Positions 34,778 to 44,236 of a stretch of 64,000 nucleotides of DNA are shown here, in pieces; position 1 is the first letter of the stretch, and every line of letters starts with the position of its first letter. The notes under the pieces are model-generated. The model made no database searches. It was given only the letters and a program-made list of their open reading frames with translations, and was not told the DNA's origin. Source of the DNA: Tabrizicola thermarum (GTDB lineage: Bacteria > Pseudomonadota > Alphaproteobacteria > Rhodobacterales > Rhodobacteraceae); contig NZ_QMJY01000018.1 in NCBI RefSeq assembly GCF_003574395.1, forward strand, positions 1-64,000. Direction: 5' to 3'. A program made the position numbers and the translations under genes.

Positions 34778-35761
34778 TCAGGAATAGCGTTCCACCGTCG
34801 CGGCCATGTGGTCATCGTAGCGGTCGCCCCAGGCCCAGCCGACGGGGAGGAGGCGGTCGATCTCCTGCCGGTCGTCGTCGGTCAGGTCGATCTCGGGCGC
34901 CATGGCCCAGGCGCGCAGGTGATCGGCCGTGCGGGTGCCGGGGATGGGGATGATGTGGGGCGCGCGGTCGAGAAGCCAGGCCAGGGCAAGCGCGGCGGGG
35001 GTGAAGCCGCGTTGCCGCGCGAAGGCGTGGAAGGCGTCAAGCCGCGTCTTGTTGTGCGGCCAGTTTTCGGGCGCAAAGCGGGGGATGCGGCTGCGAAACT
35101 CGTTCGGGGCGAAGGTGGCGGGGTCGGCCATGGGCGTTCCGAAGGCACCGCGGGCGAGGGGGGAGAAGGGGACGAAGGCCACGCCAAGCTGCGCGCAACG
35201 CTGGATCAGGCCAAGTTCCGGCGTGCGGGTCCAGAGCGAGTATTCGCTTTGCACAGCCATCACCGGATGGACGGCGTGGCAGCGTTCCAGCGTATAGGGG
35301 CCGACTTCGGAAAGGCCGTAGCCGAGGATTTTCCCTTCCTCATGCAGGCGTTGCATGGTGCCGGCAAGGTCCTCGGCCGGGATCCGGGGGTCGTGGCGGT
35401 GGGCGTAGAACAGGGTCACGTGGTCCAGGCCGAGGCGTTTCAGCGAGCCTTCCAGTTCGGTACGCATGTGCTCGGGCCGGTTGTCGATGCGGCGGGCGGG
35501 GTCGTCGGTGAAGGCGGCCTTGGTGGCGATGTGGGGGCGGTGGCCTGACCGTTTCAGCCAGGTGCCGATGAAGGTTTCGCTGACGCCCTTGCCATAGCCG
35601 TTGGCGGTGTCGAGGAAGGTGATCCCGGCCTCCCAGGCGGCGTCGAGAGTGCGCAGGGTTTCGGCCTCGGTCGTAGGACCGAACATGCCGCCGAAGGAGA
35701 GGCAGCCAAGGCCGAGGGCGGAAACGTCAGGGCCGGAGCGGCCGAGTTTGCGGGTTCTCAT
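34778..35761 (-). CDS. Aldo/keto reductase
   Basis: 327 residues. TIM-barrel NADPH-dependent reductase of the Tas/YajO-like group: the start RTRKLGRSGPDVSALGLG, FLDTANGYGKGVSE with Asp and the catalytic Tyr (Tyr in NGYG), HIATKAAF with the catalytic Lys region, and FYAHRHD with the active His. The substrate is unknown. The start codon overlaps the stop of the SHMT-like gene (ATGA at 35758-35761), so the two are translated together; the SHMT-like enzyme may supply an aldehyde or keto product for this reductase. This pairing is inference. Confidence 0.85.
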   Translation of the reverse strand: MRTRKLGRSGPDVSALGLGCLSFGGMFGPTTEAETLRTLDAAWEAGITFLDTANGYGKGVSETFIGTWLKRSGHRPHIATKAAFTDDPARRIDNRPEHMRTELEGSLKRLGLDHVTLFYAHRHDPRIPAEDLAGTMQRLHEEGKILGYGLSEVGPYTLERCHAVHPVMAVQSEYSLWTRTPELGLIQRCAQLGVAFVPFSPLARGAFGTPMADPATFAPNEFRSRIPRFAPENWPHNKTRLDAFHAFARQRGFTPAALALAWLLDRAPHIIPIPGTRTADHLRAWAMAPEIDLTDDDRQEIDRLLPVGWAWGDRYDDHMAATVERYS

Positions 35762-37077
35762 GGCGTAACATAATGCAGGCCCTGAAACCGGGCGCGCAGG
35801 GCGCGGGTGCGGGGCGCGATTGTTTCGGGGGCGTTGGAGCGCAGGGCCTCGGCGATGAGCGCGGCGAGGGCAGGGGCGTCGGCGGGGGTGACGCCGCGGC
35901 GGACGAGTTCCGGCGTGCCGATGCGGAGGCCGTTCATGTCGCCCGGCACGTCGGGGAGGGGCAGGCCGATGCCGCAGGCGAGGAAGCCCGCCTTGCGGAG
36001 CGTCTTGGAGGCGGCCTGGCCCCCGCCGAAGGGGGCGGCCTCGATGGCGAACTGGTGCGAGGTGGTGGCGCCCCGGTCGGCGGCAAAGACGGGCAGGCCG
36101 AGTTGGGTGAGTTCGCGGGCGAGGGCCTTTGCGAGCTCCACCATGGCCCTGGCATAGGCCGCGCCGTGGTCGCGCCAGTCGAGGAGGGTATAGGCCAGCG
36201 CCGCCGATTTCGCGGCGTCGAAGTTGGCGGTGAGGCCGGGGAAGGCGATGGCGTCGAGACGTTCGGCGATGGTGGCGTCGTTGGTGACGATCAGGCCGCC
36301 GGCGGGGCCGCCGAGGGACTTGTAGGTGGACATCGTCATCAGATGCGCGCCCTCGGTGAGCGGGTTGGCCCAGACCCCGCCCGCGATGATGCCGCATTGA
36401 TGGGCGGCGTCGAAGAGGACCTTGGCGCCGACCTGATCGGCGATCTTGCGAACCTCGGCGACCGGGTGGGAGAACAGGTTCAGGCTGCCGCCAACTGTGA
36501 TGATCTTGGGGCGGACGGCGTGGGCGAGGTCGTGAAGTGCTGCAAGATCAAGCGTGTAGCCGTCGGCGTCGATGGGGGCGGCGTGGGTGGTCAGCCCGTA
36601 AAGCCCCGCGCAACCGGCGGCGTGGTGGGTGACGTGGCCGCCGATGGTGGCGGGGGGCGCGATGATGCTGTCCCCGGGCTTGGCCAGCGCCATAAAGCCG
36701 TAGAGGTTGGCCAAGGCGCCAGAGCCGACGCGAATCTCGGCGTAACGCGCCTGGAAGATTTCGGCGGCGAGTTCGGCGGCGATGACCTCGATCTCCTCGA
36801 TCGCCTCCAGCCCCATTTCATACTTGTCGCCGGGGTAGCCCAGCGAGGGGCGCGAGCCGAGGCCGGAGGCCAGCGCCGCCTCGGCCCGGGGGTTCATCAC
36901 GTTGGTCGCGGGGTTGAGGTTGAAGCAGTCCTGATCGTGGATCTGCAGGTTCGCCTGGATCAGCGCCTCGATCCGGTCGGCCACGTGGGGAGAGGGCCGG
37001 GAAGCGGTGGCGGCAAGGATCTGGACTTGCGCCTCGCAGGCGGGGGGCACCCAGGGGCGGGGGGAGAGGTGGGGCAT
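35758..37077 (-). CDS. Divergent SHMT-fold PLP enzyme
   Basis: 439 residues with the overall serine hydroxymethyltransferase fold: LFDAAHQCGI gives PLP-contacting Asp223 and His226, the Schiff-base lysine is Lys253 in STYKSLGGPAGG, and GYPGDKYEMG resembles the SHMT GYPxxRYYGG loop. But two catalytic positions differ from true SHMT: where the family has SEN with the catalytic Glu there is ATN (Thr58), and the residue before the lysine is Tyr instead of His. It is therefore unlikely to be the folate-dependent GlyA. Possible activities are a threonine/beta-hydroxyamino acid aldolase or alpha-methylserine hydroxymethyltransferase. It is translationally coupled to an aldo/keto reductase. Confidence 0.75.
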   Translation of the reverse strand: MPHLSPRPWVPPACEAQVQILAATASRPSPHVADRIEALIQANLQIHDQDCFNLNPATNVMNPRAEAALASGLGSRPSLGYPGDKYEMGLEAIEEIEVIAAELAAEIFQARYAEIRVGSGALANLYGFMALAKPGDSIIAPPATIGGHVTHHAAGCAGLYGLTTHAAPIDADGYTLDLAALHDLAHAVRPKIITVGGSLNLFSHPVAEVRKIADQVGAKVLFDAAHQCGIIAGGVWANPLTEGAHLMTMSTYKSLGGPAGGLIVTNDATIAERLDAIAFPGLTANFDAAKSAALAYTLLDWRDHGAAYARAMVELAKALARELTQLGLPVFAADRGATTSHQFAIEAAPFGGGQAASKTLRKAGFLACGIGLPLPDVPGDMNGLRIGTPELVRRGVTPADAPALAALIAEALRSNAPETIAPRTRALRARFQGLHYVTP

Positions 37078-37137
37078 GGGGCGGGCTCCTTCACCCCCTC
37101 ATGGATACAGAGGGGGGAAGGTTCCGCAAGGGCGGCC

Positions 37138-38073
37138 CTAGGGATGCCCGACGTAGATCACGATCTTGCCGGTGGCGCGGCCCGTCTCGCTGAGTTCCTG
37201 GGCCTTGGCCGTGTCGTTCAGGCCGAATTCGGCGCCGATCACGGGGCGGACCTGACCCGCGTCGACCATCCGGGCGAGTTCGGTCAGGATCGCGGCGTTG
37301 GGGTCGATGAAGACGTAACCGGCGCGCTTGCCTTCGGCTTTGGCGCGCTCCTCGGACGGGCGGTCGGTGATGGAAACGAGCATCCCGCCGGGTTTGAGGA
37401 CGCTCCAGGATTTCTCCTGCACCTCGCCGCCGAGGGTGTCGAAGACGACGTCCATGTCCTTGGCAACACTTGCGAAATCCTGGCAGCGGTAATCGATCAC
37501 CTCATCCGCGCCCAAAGACTTCACCAGCGCAAGCTTGGCGGCGGAGGCGGTGGCGGTGACATGCGCGCCCCTGGCTTTCGCAAGTTGCACGGCGATGGAG
37601 CCAACGCCCCCGGCCCCGGCGTGGATCAGCACCCTTTGCCCAGAGGTCAGGTTGGCGGTGGTGAAGAGCGATTCCCACGCGGTGATCGAGACGAGGGGGA
37701 GGCTCGCCGCCTCGATATGGCTGATGGTGGCGGGCTTGAATGCGATCTCGCTTTCGCGGACGGCAATGAACTCGGCATAGGCGCCGTTGCGGCGGATGTC
37801 GGGGCGGGAATAGACTGCGTCGCCGGGCTTGAACTTGGTGACCGCCGCGCCGGTTTTCTCAACGATGCCAGAGACATCCCAGCCCATGATGAGTGGCATC
37901 TCATAGGGGATGTACGACTTCAGGTAGCCCTTGCGGATCTTCCAGTCGACCGGGTTGACGCTGGTGGCCACAGTGCGGATCAGCACGTCGTCGTCATTGA
38001 GGGTGGGGAGGGGGGCGTCCTCGATCCGGATTTCGGAGGGGTCGCCATAGGCGTGGATGCGGGCGGCTTTCAT
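37138..38073 (-). CDS. NADP-dependent MDR-family quinone oxidoreductase
   Basis: 311 residues, zinc-free medium-chain dehydrogenase/reductase. Signatures: MKAARIHAYGDPSEI start, VNPVDWKIRKGYLK, DVSGIVEKTG, the nucleotide-binding VLIHAGAGGVGSIAVQLAKA and SLGADEVIDYR. It would reduce quinones or enones with NADPH. No zinc ligands are visible. It sits between the SHMT-like gene and deoD on the minus strand, possibly in one transcription unit; no pathway is evident. Confidence 0.88.
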   Translation of the reverse strand: MKAARIHAYGDPSEIRIEDAPLPTLNDDDVLIRTVATSVNPVDWKIRKGYLKSYIPYEMPLIMGWDVSGIVEKTGAAVTKFKPGDAVYSRPDIRRNGAYAEFIAVRESEIAFKPATISHIEAASLPLVSITAWESLFTTANLTSGQRVLIHAGAGGVGSIAVQLAKARGAHVTATASAAKLALVKSLGADEVIDYRCQDFASVAKDMDVVFDTLGGEVQEKSWSVLKPGGMLVSITDRPSEERAKAEGKRAGYVFIDPNAAILTELARMVDAGQVRPVIGAEFGLNDTAKAQELSETGRATGKIVIYVGHP

Positions 38074-38138
38074 AGGGGGACCAATCGGTTGGGGAGCTTT
38101 GCCCGGACATAGGGCGCTCCGCTCCGCTGCTCAAGGGG

Positions 38139-38843
38139 TCAGGCGAAAGCCGCCTCCAGCGCGATTTCCACCATCGCGCCGAAGCTGCGTTCGCGCTGGT
38201 CGGCGGGCAGGGCTTCTCCGGTCGTGATGTGGTCGGAGACGGTGAGGATCGCCAGCGCCCGTGCGCCGTGGCGGGCGGCGACCATGTACAGCTCGGCGGC
38301 CTCCATCTCGACCCCCAGGCAGCCGTGGCGGACAAGTTGTTCCGACAGGTCGGGGCGTTCGTCGTAGAAGGTGTCCGAGGAATAGATGCCCCCGACATGG
38401 ACGGGCGTGCCCTTGGCGGTGGCGGCAGCGTAGGCCTTTGAAAGCAGGTGGAAATCAGCGCAGGGGGCGAAGTTGAGTTCGCGGAAGATCGTGCGCGAGG
38501 GCGAGCCGACGGTCGAGGCGGTCTGGGCCAGGATCACGTCGCGGACCTTGACGCTTTCAGGCAGGGCACCGGCCGAGCCGATGCGAATCAGGGTCTTCGC
38601 GCCATAGTCGCGGATCAGTTCGTTGGCATAGATCGACAGCGACGGCATTCCCATGCCCGAGCCGTGGATCGTCACGCGGTGGCCGTTCCAGTTGCCGGTA
38701 TAGCCCAGCATCCCCCGCACCTCGTTCACCAGAACCGCGTCCTTCAGGAAGGTCTGCGCGGCCCAGCGGGCGCGGTAGGGGTCGCCGGGCAGAAGAACGG
38801 TTTCGGCGATGTCGCCCGGCTTGGCTCCGATGTGGAAGGTCAT
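38139..38843 (-). CDS. deoD: Purine-nucleoside phosphorylase, DeoD type
   Basis: Cleaves purine ribonucleosides and deoxynucleosides with phosphate. 234 residues, the family size. [19 protein letters not shown] at the start, [18 protein letters not shown] and [18 protein letters not shown] (phosphate binding), [11 protein letters not shown] (ribose contact), and the catalytic Asp in VSDHITTGE. Hexameric cytoplasmic salvage enzyme. Divergent from the gene at 38974. Confidence 0.96.
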   Translation of the reverse strand: MTFHIGAKPGDIAETVLLPGDPYRARWAAQTFLKDAVLVNEVRGMLGYTGNWNGHRVTIHGSGMGMPSLSIYANELIRDYGAKTLIRIGSAGALPESVKVRDVILAQTASTVGSPSRTIFRELNFAPCADFHLLSKAYAAATAKGTPVHVGGIYSSDTFYDERPDLSEQLVRHGCLGVEMEAAELYMVAARHGARALAILTVSDHITTGEALPADQRERSFGAMVEIALEAAFA

Positions 38844-38973
38844 GAACGCGCTCTCCAGGGCAGATGTGACGACATGCTATGAAGCGTCGCGCAGGCGCAG
38901 ACAAGCAAATCGGTTGGCCAGCCGCGATCTGGCGCGGTATTCGGGGGCCGGGGGCAACGGACGGGGGCCGGGC

Positions 38974-39717
38974 TTGGACTATGACGTGACGCTGATTGCC
39001 GGTCACCGCGAGGCGCTGCTGGCGCGGACGCTGGAGTCGTTTTCGCGCGACGTCTTTCCGAACTTCCCGATCCGCCGCCTGATCGCAAATATCGACCGAT
39101 TCATGGGCGACGATGCCGAAGGCGACCGCTGCGAGGCGCTGATCCGGCGGCATTTCCCGGAGGCGCTGATCTTCCGGCCGGCGACGCCCGATTTCGCCTC
39201 GGCGGTGAAGCGGACCTGGGAGGCGACAACAGCGCCGCGCGTGTTGCATCTGGAGGACGACTGGATCGCGCTGGAGCCGTTCGGGCCGGAAAGGATCGAG
39301 CCTCTGTTCGAGCCGGATGTCGGGGCGGTGACCTTCATGTGCGTGACCAAGCATACGCGGGGGCTGCGCCACCAGACCGCGCGCCGGGTGGTCAGGAAGG
39401 GGCGGCGGATCGTCGAGGATGTTCTGGTGAACGCCTTTTCCACCTCGCCCGGGGTGTTCGACGGCGCGTTCCTGCGCGAGGCGGCGCGGCGGATGCGGCC
39501 GGGGCTGGACCCGGAAAAGCAGTTCTACCGGCAGATCAACCCGGAGCTGGAGGCCCATGCGCTGCCCAGGCGATGCATGTTCCTGCGCGGCAGCACGCGC
39601 CGAGAGCTGGTGGCGGACATCGGGCGCCAGGCGCGGGCGGATGTGGGGCTGGTCAAGCTGTACGAGAACGGCGCTTCGGTCTGGCGCAAGGCCGAAGTGC
39701 CGCCCGATGCCGGGTGA
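38974..39717 (+). CDS. Putative glycosyltransferase-like protein
   Basis: About 247 residues. The likely start is the TTG at 38974, since the ordered part begins DYDVTLIAGHREALLARTLES; upstream ATGs are antisense to deoD. RVLHLEDDWIALEPFG near residue 85 shows the EDD metal motif of GT-A type proteins, and AFSTSPGVFDGAFLREA follows. Also recognisable are a C-terminal KLYENGASVWRKAE. Related to the orphan glycosyltransferase-like genes at 19947 and 31829 in style. Substrate unknown. Confidence 0.55.
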   Translation: MDYDVTLIAGHREALLARTLESFSRDVFPNFPIRRLIANIDRFMGDDAEGDRCEALIRRHFPEALIFRPATPDFASAVKRTWEATTAPRVLHLEDDWIALEPFGPERIEPLFEPDVGAVTFMCVTKHTRGLRHQTARRVVRKGRRIVEDVLVNAFSTSPGVFDGAFLREAARRMRPGLDPEKQFYRQINPELEAHALPRRCMFLRGSTRRELVADIGRQARADVGLVKLYENGASVWRKAEVPPDAG

Positions 39718-39724
39718 GTCGGGA

Positions 39725-40171
39725 TCAGCTTTCCGGGATCGTCGTCAGCGACTGCGTCGCCGGGTCCCAGGTCATGCGGAAGGTGCCGGGCTCGGGCCTG
39801 TTGAGCAGTTCGCCCGCGATGGTGACCTGAAGAAGCTGCCGGTCGTCGTCCGGGATCAGCGACCAGTCGAGGACGACGAGGCTGTGCTGCGCTTCGCCCA
39901 CGAAGACGTTGATCTCGCGCCCGATGCCCTCGGCGGTGAACATGCGCGGGGCGGTCGAGCAGGAGAGTTTGCCCGAGTCGAGGATCAATGCGGGGTCCTC
40001 GGGGCCGAGGAGGAAAGCCGGCAAGACGGCGTCGTCGGGGAGGCTGAGCGTGCCGCCCTGCGCGGAACAGGCGGCCTGGTGGTAGTCGAGCAGCGATTGG
40101 AGCGCCTGGGGACGGTCCTGCGCGGCCGCGGGGCTGGCCAGCGCCAGAAGCAGGGCGGCGCGGATCCTCAT
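39725..40171 (-). CDS. Secreted protein of unknown function (paired)
   Basis: 148 residues, signal peptide MRIRAALLLALASPAAAQD. Mature part has two cysteines (AACSAQGG and KLSCSTAPRMF) and ENDS TWDPATQSLTTIPES. The start at 40171 overlaps the stop of the next upstream gene (ATGA), so the pair is translated together. SCSTAPRMFTAEGIGREI resembles the RCSTSTSLYCGTAGC of the partner, suggesting distant duplication. Function unknown. Confidence 0.7.
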   Translation of the reverse strand: MRIRAALLLALASPAAAQDRPQALQSLLDYHQAACSAQGGTLSLPDDAVLPAFLLGPEDPALILDSGKLSCSTAPRMFTAEGIGREINVFVGEAQHSLVVLDWSLIPDDDRQLLQVTIAGELLNRPEPGTFRMTWDPATQSLTTIPES

Positions 40172-40563
40172 TGCAACTGCCATTCGCTGCCGGTCCAGAG
40201 GAAGCGGACGGTTTCGCCCCGGTCGTTCGGGGCGATGAGATAGGTGATGCCACCTTCGGTCACGGTGTCCCAGGAGTGCAGCAGGAGCGAGCCGCGGGTG
40301 CCGTCGATGACAGTATCGACGCCGCAGCCGGCGGTGCCGCAGTAGAGGCTGGTCGAGGTCGAGCACCGGAACGCCCCGCTGTCGACGACCCAGTCGAGCG
40401 TGCCGTCGCCATTCAGGTCCACTGGCGTAATGGCTTCGGGGGCGGCGGTGAAGGTGCCGTCGCAGATGCCCTTGGCCTCTTCGACGATGGCGGCGACTTC
40501 GGGCGGTGGGTCCTGCGCAAGGGCGGGAGAGGCGAGGAGGATCAGGGCAAGCGCGACGCGCAT
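40168..40563 (-). CDS. Secreted protein with calcium-like loop (paired)
   Basis: 131 residues, signal peptide MRVALALILLASPALAQD. DLNGDGTLDWVVD resembles a calcium-binding FG-GAP/EF-hand loop, and RCSTSTSLYCGTAGC provides three close cysteines. The paired gene downstream shares the loop-Cys layout. Probably periplasmic, role unknown. Confidence 0.7.
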   Translation of the reverse strand: MRVALALILLASPALAQDPPPEVAAIVEEAKGICDGTFTAAPEAITPVDLNGDGTLDWVVDSGAFRCSTSTSLYCGTAGCGVDTVIDGTRGSLLLHSWDTVTEGGITYLIAPNDRGETVRFLWTGSEWQLQ

Positions 40564-40633
40564 GGAGGGGCCTTTCGGTTGCAGACGCGCCCTTGGTAGG
40601 GCGCGGCAAACCGGTGCGAAAGGCAGGAAAACC

Positions 40634-42589
40634 CTATTCGGCGGCGACCTTGGCAGGATCGGCCAGGGCCACGAGGTCCAGCATGATCCGGTTCAGCTGG
40701 AAGTCCTTGGGCGTGTAGACCTGGGCGACGCCCATCGCCTTGAGCGTCCTGGCATCATCGTCGGGGATGATGCCGCCGACGACGAGCGGTTGGGTCAGGC
40801 CGTGCTGGCGCATGAGGTCGAGCGTTTCGCGGATCAGGGGGATGTGGCTGCCGGACAGGATCGACAGGCCGATCACGTCGGGCTGTTTCTCGGCGGCGGC
40901 GGCGACGATTTCCTGCGGGGTCAGGCGGATGCCGTCATAGGTGATCTCGATCCCGCAGTCGCGGGCGCGGGCGGCGATCTGCTCGGCCCCGTTGGAATGA
41001 CCGTCGAGGCCGGGCTTGCCGAGGAGGAGGCGAAGGGGGCGGCCGAGTTTGGTGGCCACGGCGGCGACGGCGTCGCGGACGGGTTCAAGGCCCTCGGTCC
41101 GGTTGGACGGGTTCCGGCTGACGCCGGTGGGCGCGCGGTATTCGCCGTAAAGCGCGCGCATCGCCCCGCCCCATTCGCCGGTTGTGACCCCGGCCCTGGC
41201 GCAGAGGATCGAGGCGGGCATGATGTTCTCGCCCGATTGCGCGGCCTGGCGGAGGGCGGCGAGGGCTTCGGCGACCTTCTGCGGGTCACGGGCTTCGCGC
41301 CAGGCGGCCAGGCGGGCGCATTGGTCGGCCTCGGCCTGCGGGTCGGCCTGCATGATCGCGCCTTCGCCGGTGGCGAGGGGGGATGGTTCGGTGGTGGTGA
41401 AGCGGTTGACGCCGACCACGGTGGTCGCGCCGGATTCGATGCGGGCGAGACGTTCGGCGTTCGCTTCGACCAGGCGGCCCTTCATGTAGGCGATGGCGGC
41501 GACGGCCCCACCCATCGCGTCGATACGGGCGAGTTCTTCCAGAGCCCCGGCCTTCAGTTCGTTGACTTTGCGCTCGATCGCGGGGTTGCCGTCGAAGAGG
41601 TCGTCATATTCCAGCAGGTCGGTCTCGTAGGCCAGGATCTGCTGCATGCGCAGCGACCATTGCTGATCCCAGGGGCGGGGCAGGCCCAGCGCCTCGTTCC
41701 AGGCGGGCAGCTGGACGGCGCGGGCGCGGGCGTTCTTCGAGAGCGTGACGGCCAGCATTTCCAGCAGGATGCGGTAGACGTTGTTTTCCGGCTGCTGTTC
41801 GGTCAGGCCGAGAGAGTTGACCTGCACCCCATAGCGGAAGCGGCGGAACTTCGGGTCGGCGATGCCGTAGCGGGATTCCAGCAGCTCGTCCCAAAGCGCG
41901 GTGAAGGCGCGCATCTTGCACAGCTCGGTCACGAAGCGGATGCCGGCATTGACAAAAAACGACATTCTGCCCGCCATTGCCGGGAAATCTGCCGCCGGGA
42001 CTTTCACTTTCAGATCATCCAGCACCGCGCAGGCGGTGGCCAGCGCGAAGGCCAGTTCCTGTTCCGGCGTGGCCCCGGCCTCTTGCAGGTGGTAGGAACA
42101 GACGTTCATCGGGTTCCACTTCGGCAAGTGTCTGCCGGTGTAGGCCGCGACATCGGTGATGAGGCGGAGCGAGGGCTCGGGCGGCAGGATGTAGGTGCCG
42201 CGGGAGAGGTATTCCTTGATGATGTCGTTCTGCACCGTGCCCTGGAGTCTGGACACGTCCGCGCCCTGTTCCTCGGCCACGGCGATGTAGAGCGCCAGAA
42301 GCCAGGGGGCGGTGGCGTTGATCGTCATCGAGGTGTTCATCTGTTCGAGCGGGATGTCCGCGAACAGCGCGCGCATGTCGCCGAGATGGGCGACGGGCAC
42401 GCCGACCTTGCCGACCTCGCCCCGCGCGCGGGGGTCGTCGCTGTCATAGCCGGTCTGGGTCGGCAGGTCGAAGGCCACCGAGAGGCCGGTCTGACCCTTG
42501 GCGAGGTTGGTGCGATACAGCGCGTTCGAGGCCGCGGCGGTGGAATGGCCGGCATAGGTGCGGAAGAGCCAGGGTTTTTCTGCGGTCAT
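40634..42589 (-). CDS. ecm: Ethylmalonyl-CoA mutase
   Basis: Adenosylcobalamin enzyme that converts (2R)-ethylmalonyl-CoA to (2S)-methylsuccinyl-CoA. 651 residues: the N-terminal catalytic TIM barrel begins WLFRTYAGHSTA (distinct from methylmalonyl-CoA mutase) and has FDLPTQTGYDSDDPRARGEVG, GTVQNDIIKEYLSRGTYI and the C-terminal B12 domain with GLDGHSNGAEQIA, where His binds cobalt, and SGSHIPLI and VVGGIIPDDD. It acts after Ccr in the same pathway. Separated from ccr by a divergent acyltransferase gene, so the two have separate promoters. Confidence 0.93.
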   Translation of the reverse strand: MTAEKPWLFRTYAGHSTAAASNALYRTNLAKGQTGLSVAFDLPTQTGYDSDDPRARGEVGKVGVPVAHLGDMRALFADIPLEQMNTSMTINATAPWLLALYIAVAEEQGADVSRLQGTVQNDIIKEYLSRGTYILPPEPSLRLITDVAAYTGRHLPKWNPMNVCSYHLQEAGATPEQELAFALATACAVLDDLKVKVPAADFPAMAGRMSFFVNAGIRFVTELCKMRAFTALWDELLESRYGIADPKFRRFRYGVQVNSLGLTEQQPENNVYRILLEMLAVTLSKNARARAVQLPAWNEALGLPRPWDQQWSLRMQQILAYETDLLEYDDLFDGNPAIERKVNELKAGALEELARIDAMGGAVAAIAYMKGRLVEANAERLARIESGATTVVGVNRFTTTEPSPLATGEGAIMQADPQAEADQCARLAAWREARDPQKVAEALAALRQAAQSGENIMPASILCARAGVTTGEWGGAMRALYGEYRAPTGVSRNPSNRTEGLEPVRDAVAAVATKLGRPLRLLLGKPGLDGHSNGAEQIAARARDCGIEITYDGIRLTPQEIVAAAAEKQPDVIGLSILSGSHIPLIRETLDLMRQHGLTQPLVVGGIIPDDDARTLKAMGVAQVYTPKDFQLNRIMLDLVALADPAKVAAE

Positions 42590-42774
42590 CGGAGCCTCGC
42601 GAGTCGCGTCGGTAATTTTATTGCGTCAAGGATGGAATATGGGAAAGATCATGCCGTTGTCAATCGCTGCGCTGCGGCGATGCTCCTCGTCCGCCTTCGG
42701 CGTCTCGTCGCGGGACGGGGCCGAGGCGTGACGAAGTCATCGACGCGGGGGCCGGTTTGGGGCAGGCTTTGCCG

Positions 42775-44133
42775 ATGTTCGGCACGGTTGCGGTTCCCGT
42801 CTGGTTGCTGGTTCTGATCCTGGGGTTTGCCGCGATCAGCTTTGCCACGCATTTCCTGTTCCCCAGCGTGCGCTGGTTCTTCCGGCGGCGGGCAGAGAAG
42901 GCGCTGTCGCAGCTGAACGCGCGGCTGGACCGCAAGATCGACCTGTTCAAGCTGGCCCGGCGGGCGGACATGGTGGCGCGGCTGGCCTATGACCAGAAGG
43001 TGGTCGAGGCCGCAATGGCCCATGCGGCCGAGACGGGCGTGCCGGGGGAAGTCGCCTTCGAGGAGGCCCGGCGCTATGCCCGCGAGATCGTGCCGGGCTT
43101 TTCGGCGACGGTCTACTTCGGCTTTGGCACTCGGGCGGCGAAATGGCTGAGTCGGCTGCTGTTCCGGGTGCGGGTCGGCAAGGTGGATCAGGCGCTTCAG
43201 ACCATCGACCCGAAGGCGACGGTGATCTTCGTGATGAACCATCGCAGCAACATGGACTATGTGCTGGTGACCTGGCTGGTCTCGGACCGGTCGGCCATCA
43301 GTTACGCGGTGGGCGAATGGGCGCGGGTCTGGCCCCTGTCGGCGCTGATCCGGTCGATGGGGGCCTATTTCATCCGGCGCGGCAGCCGGAACGCTTTGTA
43401 TCGCCGCGTGCTGGCGCGCTATGTGCAGATGGCGACCGAGGAGGGGACGACGCAGGCGATCTTCCCCGAAGGCGGGCTGTCGCTGGACGGGCGCGTGGGG
43501 CCGGCAAAGCTGGGGCTGCTGAGCTATATCGTGGAGGGCTGGGAGCCGGGGGACCGCGATGTGGTCTTTGTCCCGGTGGGCCTGGCCTATGACCGGGTGC
43601 TGGAGGACCGGGTGCTGATCGAGGCGGCGCGGTCGGAGACGCGGCGGTTCCGCAACCGGCCTCTCTGGGTCGCCTGGCACGCGATCGGGTTCCTGTGGGC
43701 GCGGTTCCGGGGCCGGACGAAGGGGTTCGGGACGGCCGCGGCGGGGTTCGGCGCGCCGGTCAGCCTGCGTGAGCATCTGGCAGGCGGCGGGACCGTCGAT
43801 ACTTTGGGTGAGCGGCTTATGTCCTCGATTGCCTCCGTCGTGCCGGTTCTGCCTGTCCCCCTTGTCGCCAAGGCGCTGGGCGAGGGTGCGGCGAGCCGCG
43901 ACGAGCTGCTGGCCCGGGTAGAGGCCCTGACCCGGCGGTTGCAGGCTGCGGGGGCCGTTCTGAGACTGCCACCGCAGGGCCCGGCAGTCGTGCTGGAAGA
44001 GGGTCTTCAGCCGCTGATCCGGCGCGGCGTGGTCGACGCGGCCTTGCAGCCGGTGGCTTCCGAGCGTGCCTTGCTGGCATTCTACGCGGCATCGGTGCCG
44101 GAAACCGATCTTGCTGCAACGCCGCAGACATAA
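42775..44133 (+). CDS. Glycerolipid acyltransferase (PlsB/PlsC-like)
   Basis: 452 residues. The first helix TVAVPVWLLVLILGFAAI is membrane-bound, followed by a cytoplasmic domain with MNHRSNMDYVLVTWLV, the NHxxxxD acyltransferase box, then FIRRGSRNALYRR and FPEGGLSLDGR, the further conserved blocks of glycerol-3-phosphate or 1-acylglycerol-3-phosphate acyltransferases. Length and the N-terminal extension suggest a glycerol-3-phosphate 1-O-acyltransferase of the type used by Rhodobacter instead of E. coli PlsB. It overlaps no neighbours and lies between ecm and ccr. A TTG 18 bases upstream is an alternative start. Confidence 0.8.
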   Translation: MFGTVAVPVWLLVLILGFAAISFATHFLFPSVRWFFRRRAEKALSQLNARLDRKIDLFKLARRADMVARLAYDQKVVEAAMAHAAETGVPGEVAFEEARRYAREIVPGFSATVYFGFGTRAAKWLSRLLFRVRVGKVDQALQTIDPKATVIFVMNHRSNMDYVLVTWLVSDRSAISYAVGEWARVWPLSALIRSMGAYFIRRGSRNALYRRVLARYVQMATEEGTTQAIFPEGGLSLDGRVGPAKLGLLSYIVEGWEPGDRDVVFVPVGLAYDRVLEDRVLIEAARSETRRFRNRPLWVAWHAIGFLWARFRGRTKGFGTAAAGFGAPVSLREHLAGGGTVDTLGERLMSSIASVVPVLPVPLVAKALGEGAASRDELLARVEALTRRLQAAGAVLRLPPQGPAVVLEEGLQPLIRRGVVDAALQPVASERALLAFYAASVPETDLAATPQT

Positions 44134-44236
44134 AATTTCAAGATAGGCCGTTAAGACTATTGCAAAATTGCGCGCAGGAAGTTTACCTGCTGCCAAGGGC
44201 GCGGCGATTCTGCGGCGCGGCATAAGGTTGGAGGCT

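Noticed and set aside
35773-38112. 779-codon plus-strand open frame
   Set aside because: Antisense to the SHMT-like and MDR genes; repetitive Gly/Asp/Val composition and no recognisable family.
40400-42817. 805-codon plus-strand open frame opposite ecm
   Set aside because: Antisense shadow of ecm and the secreted-protein genes; no coherent protein.
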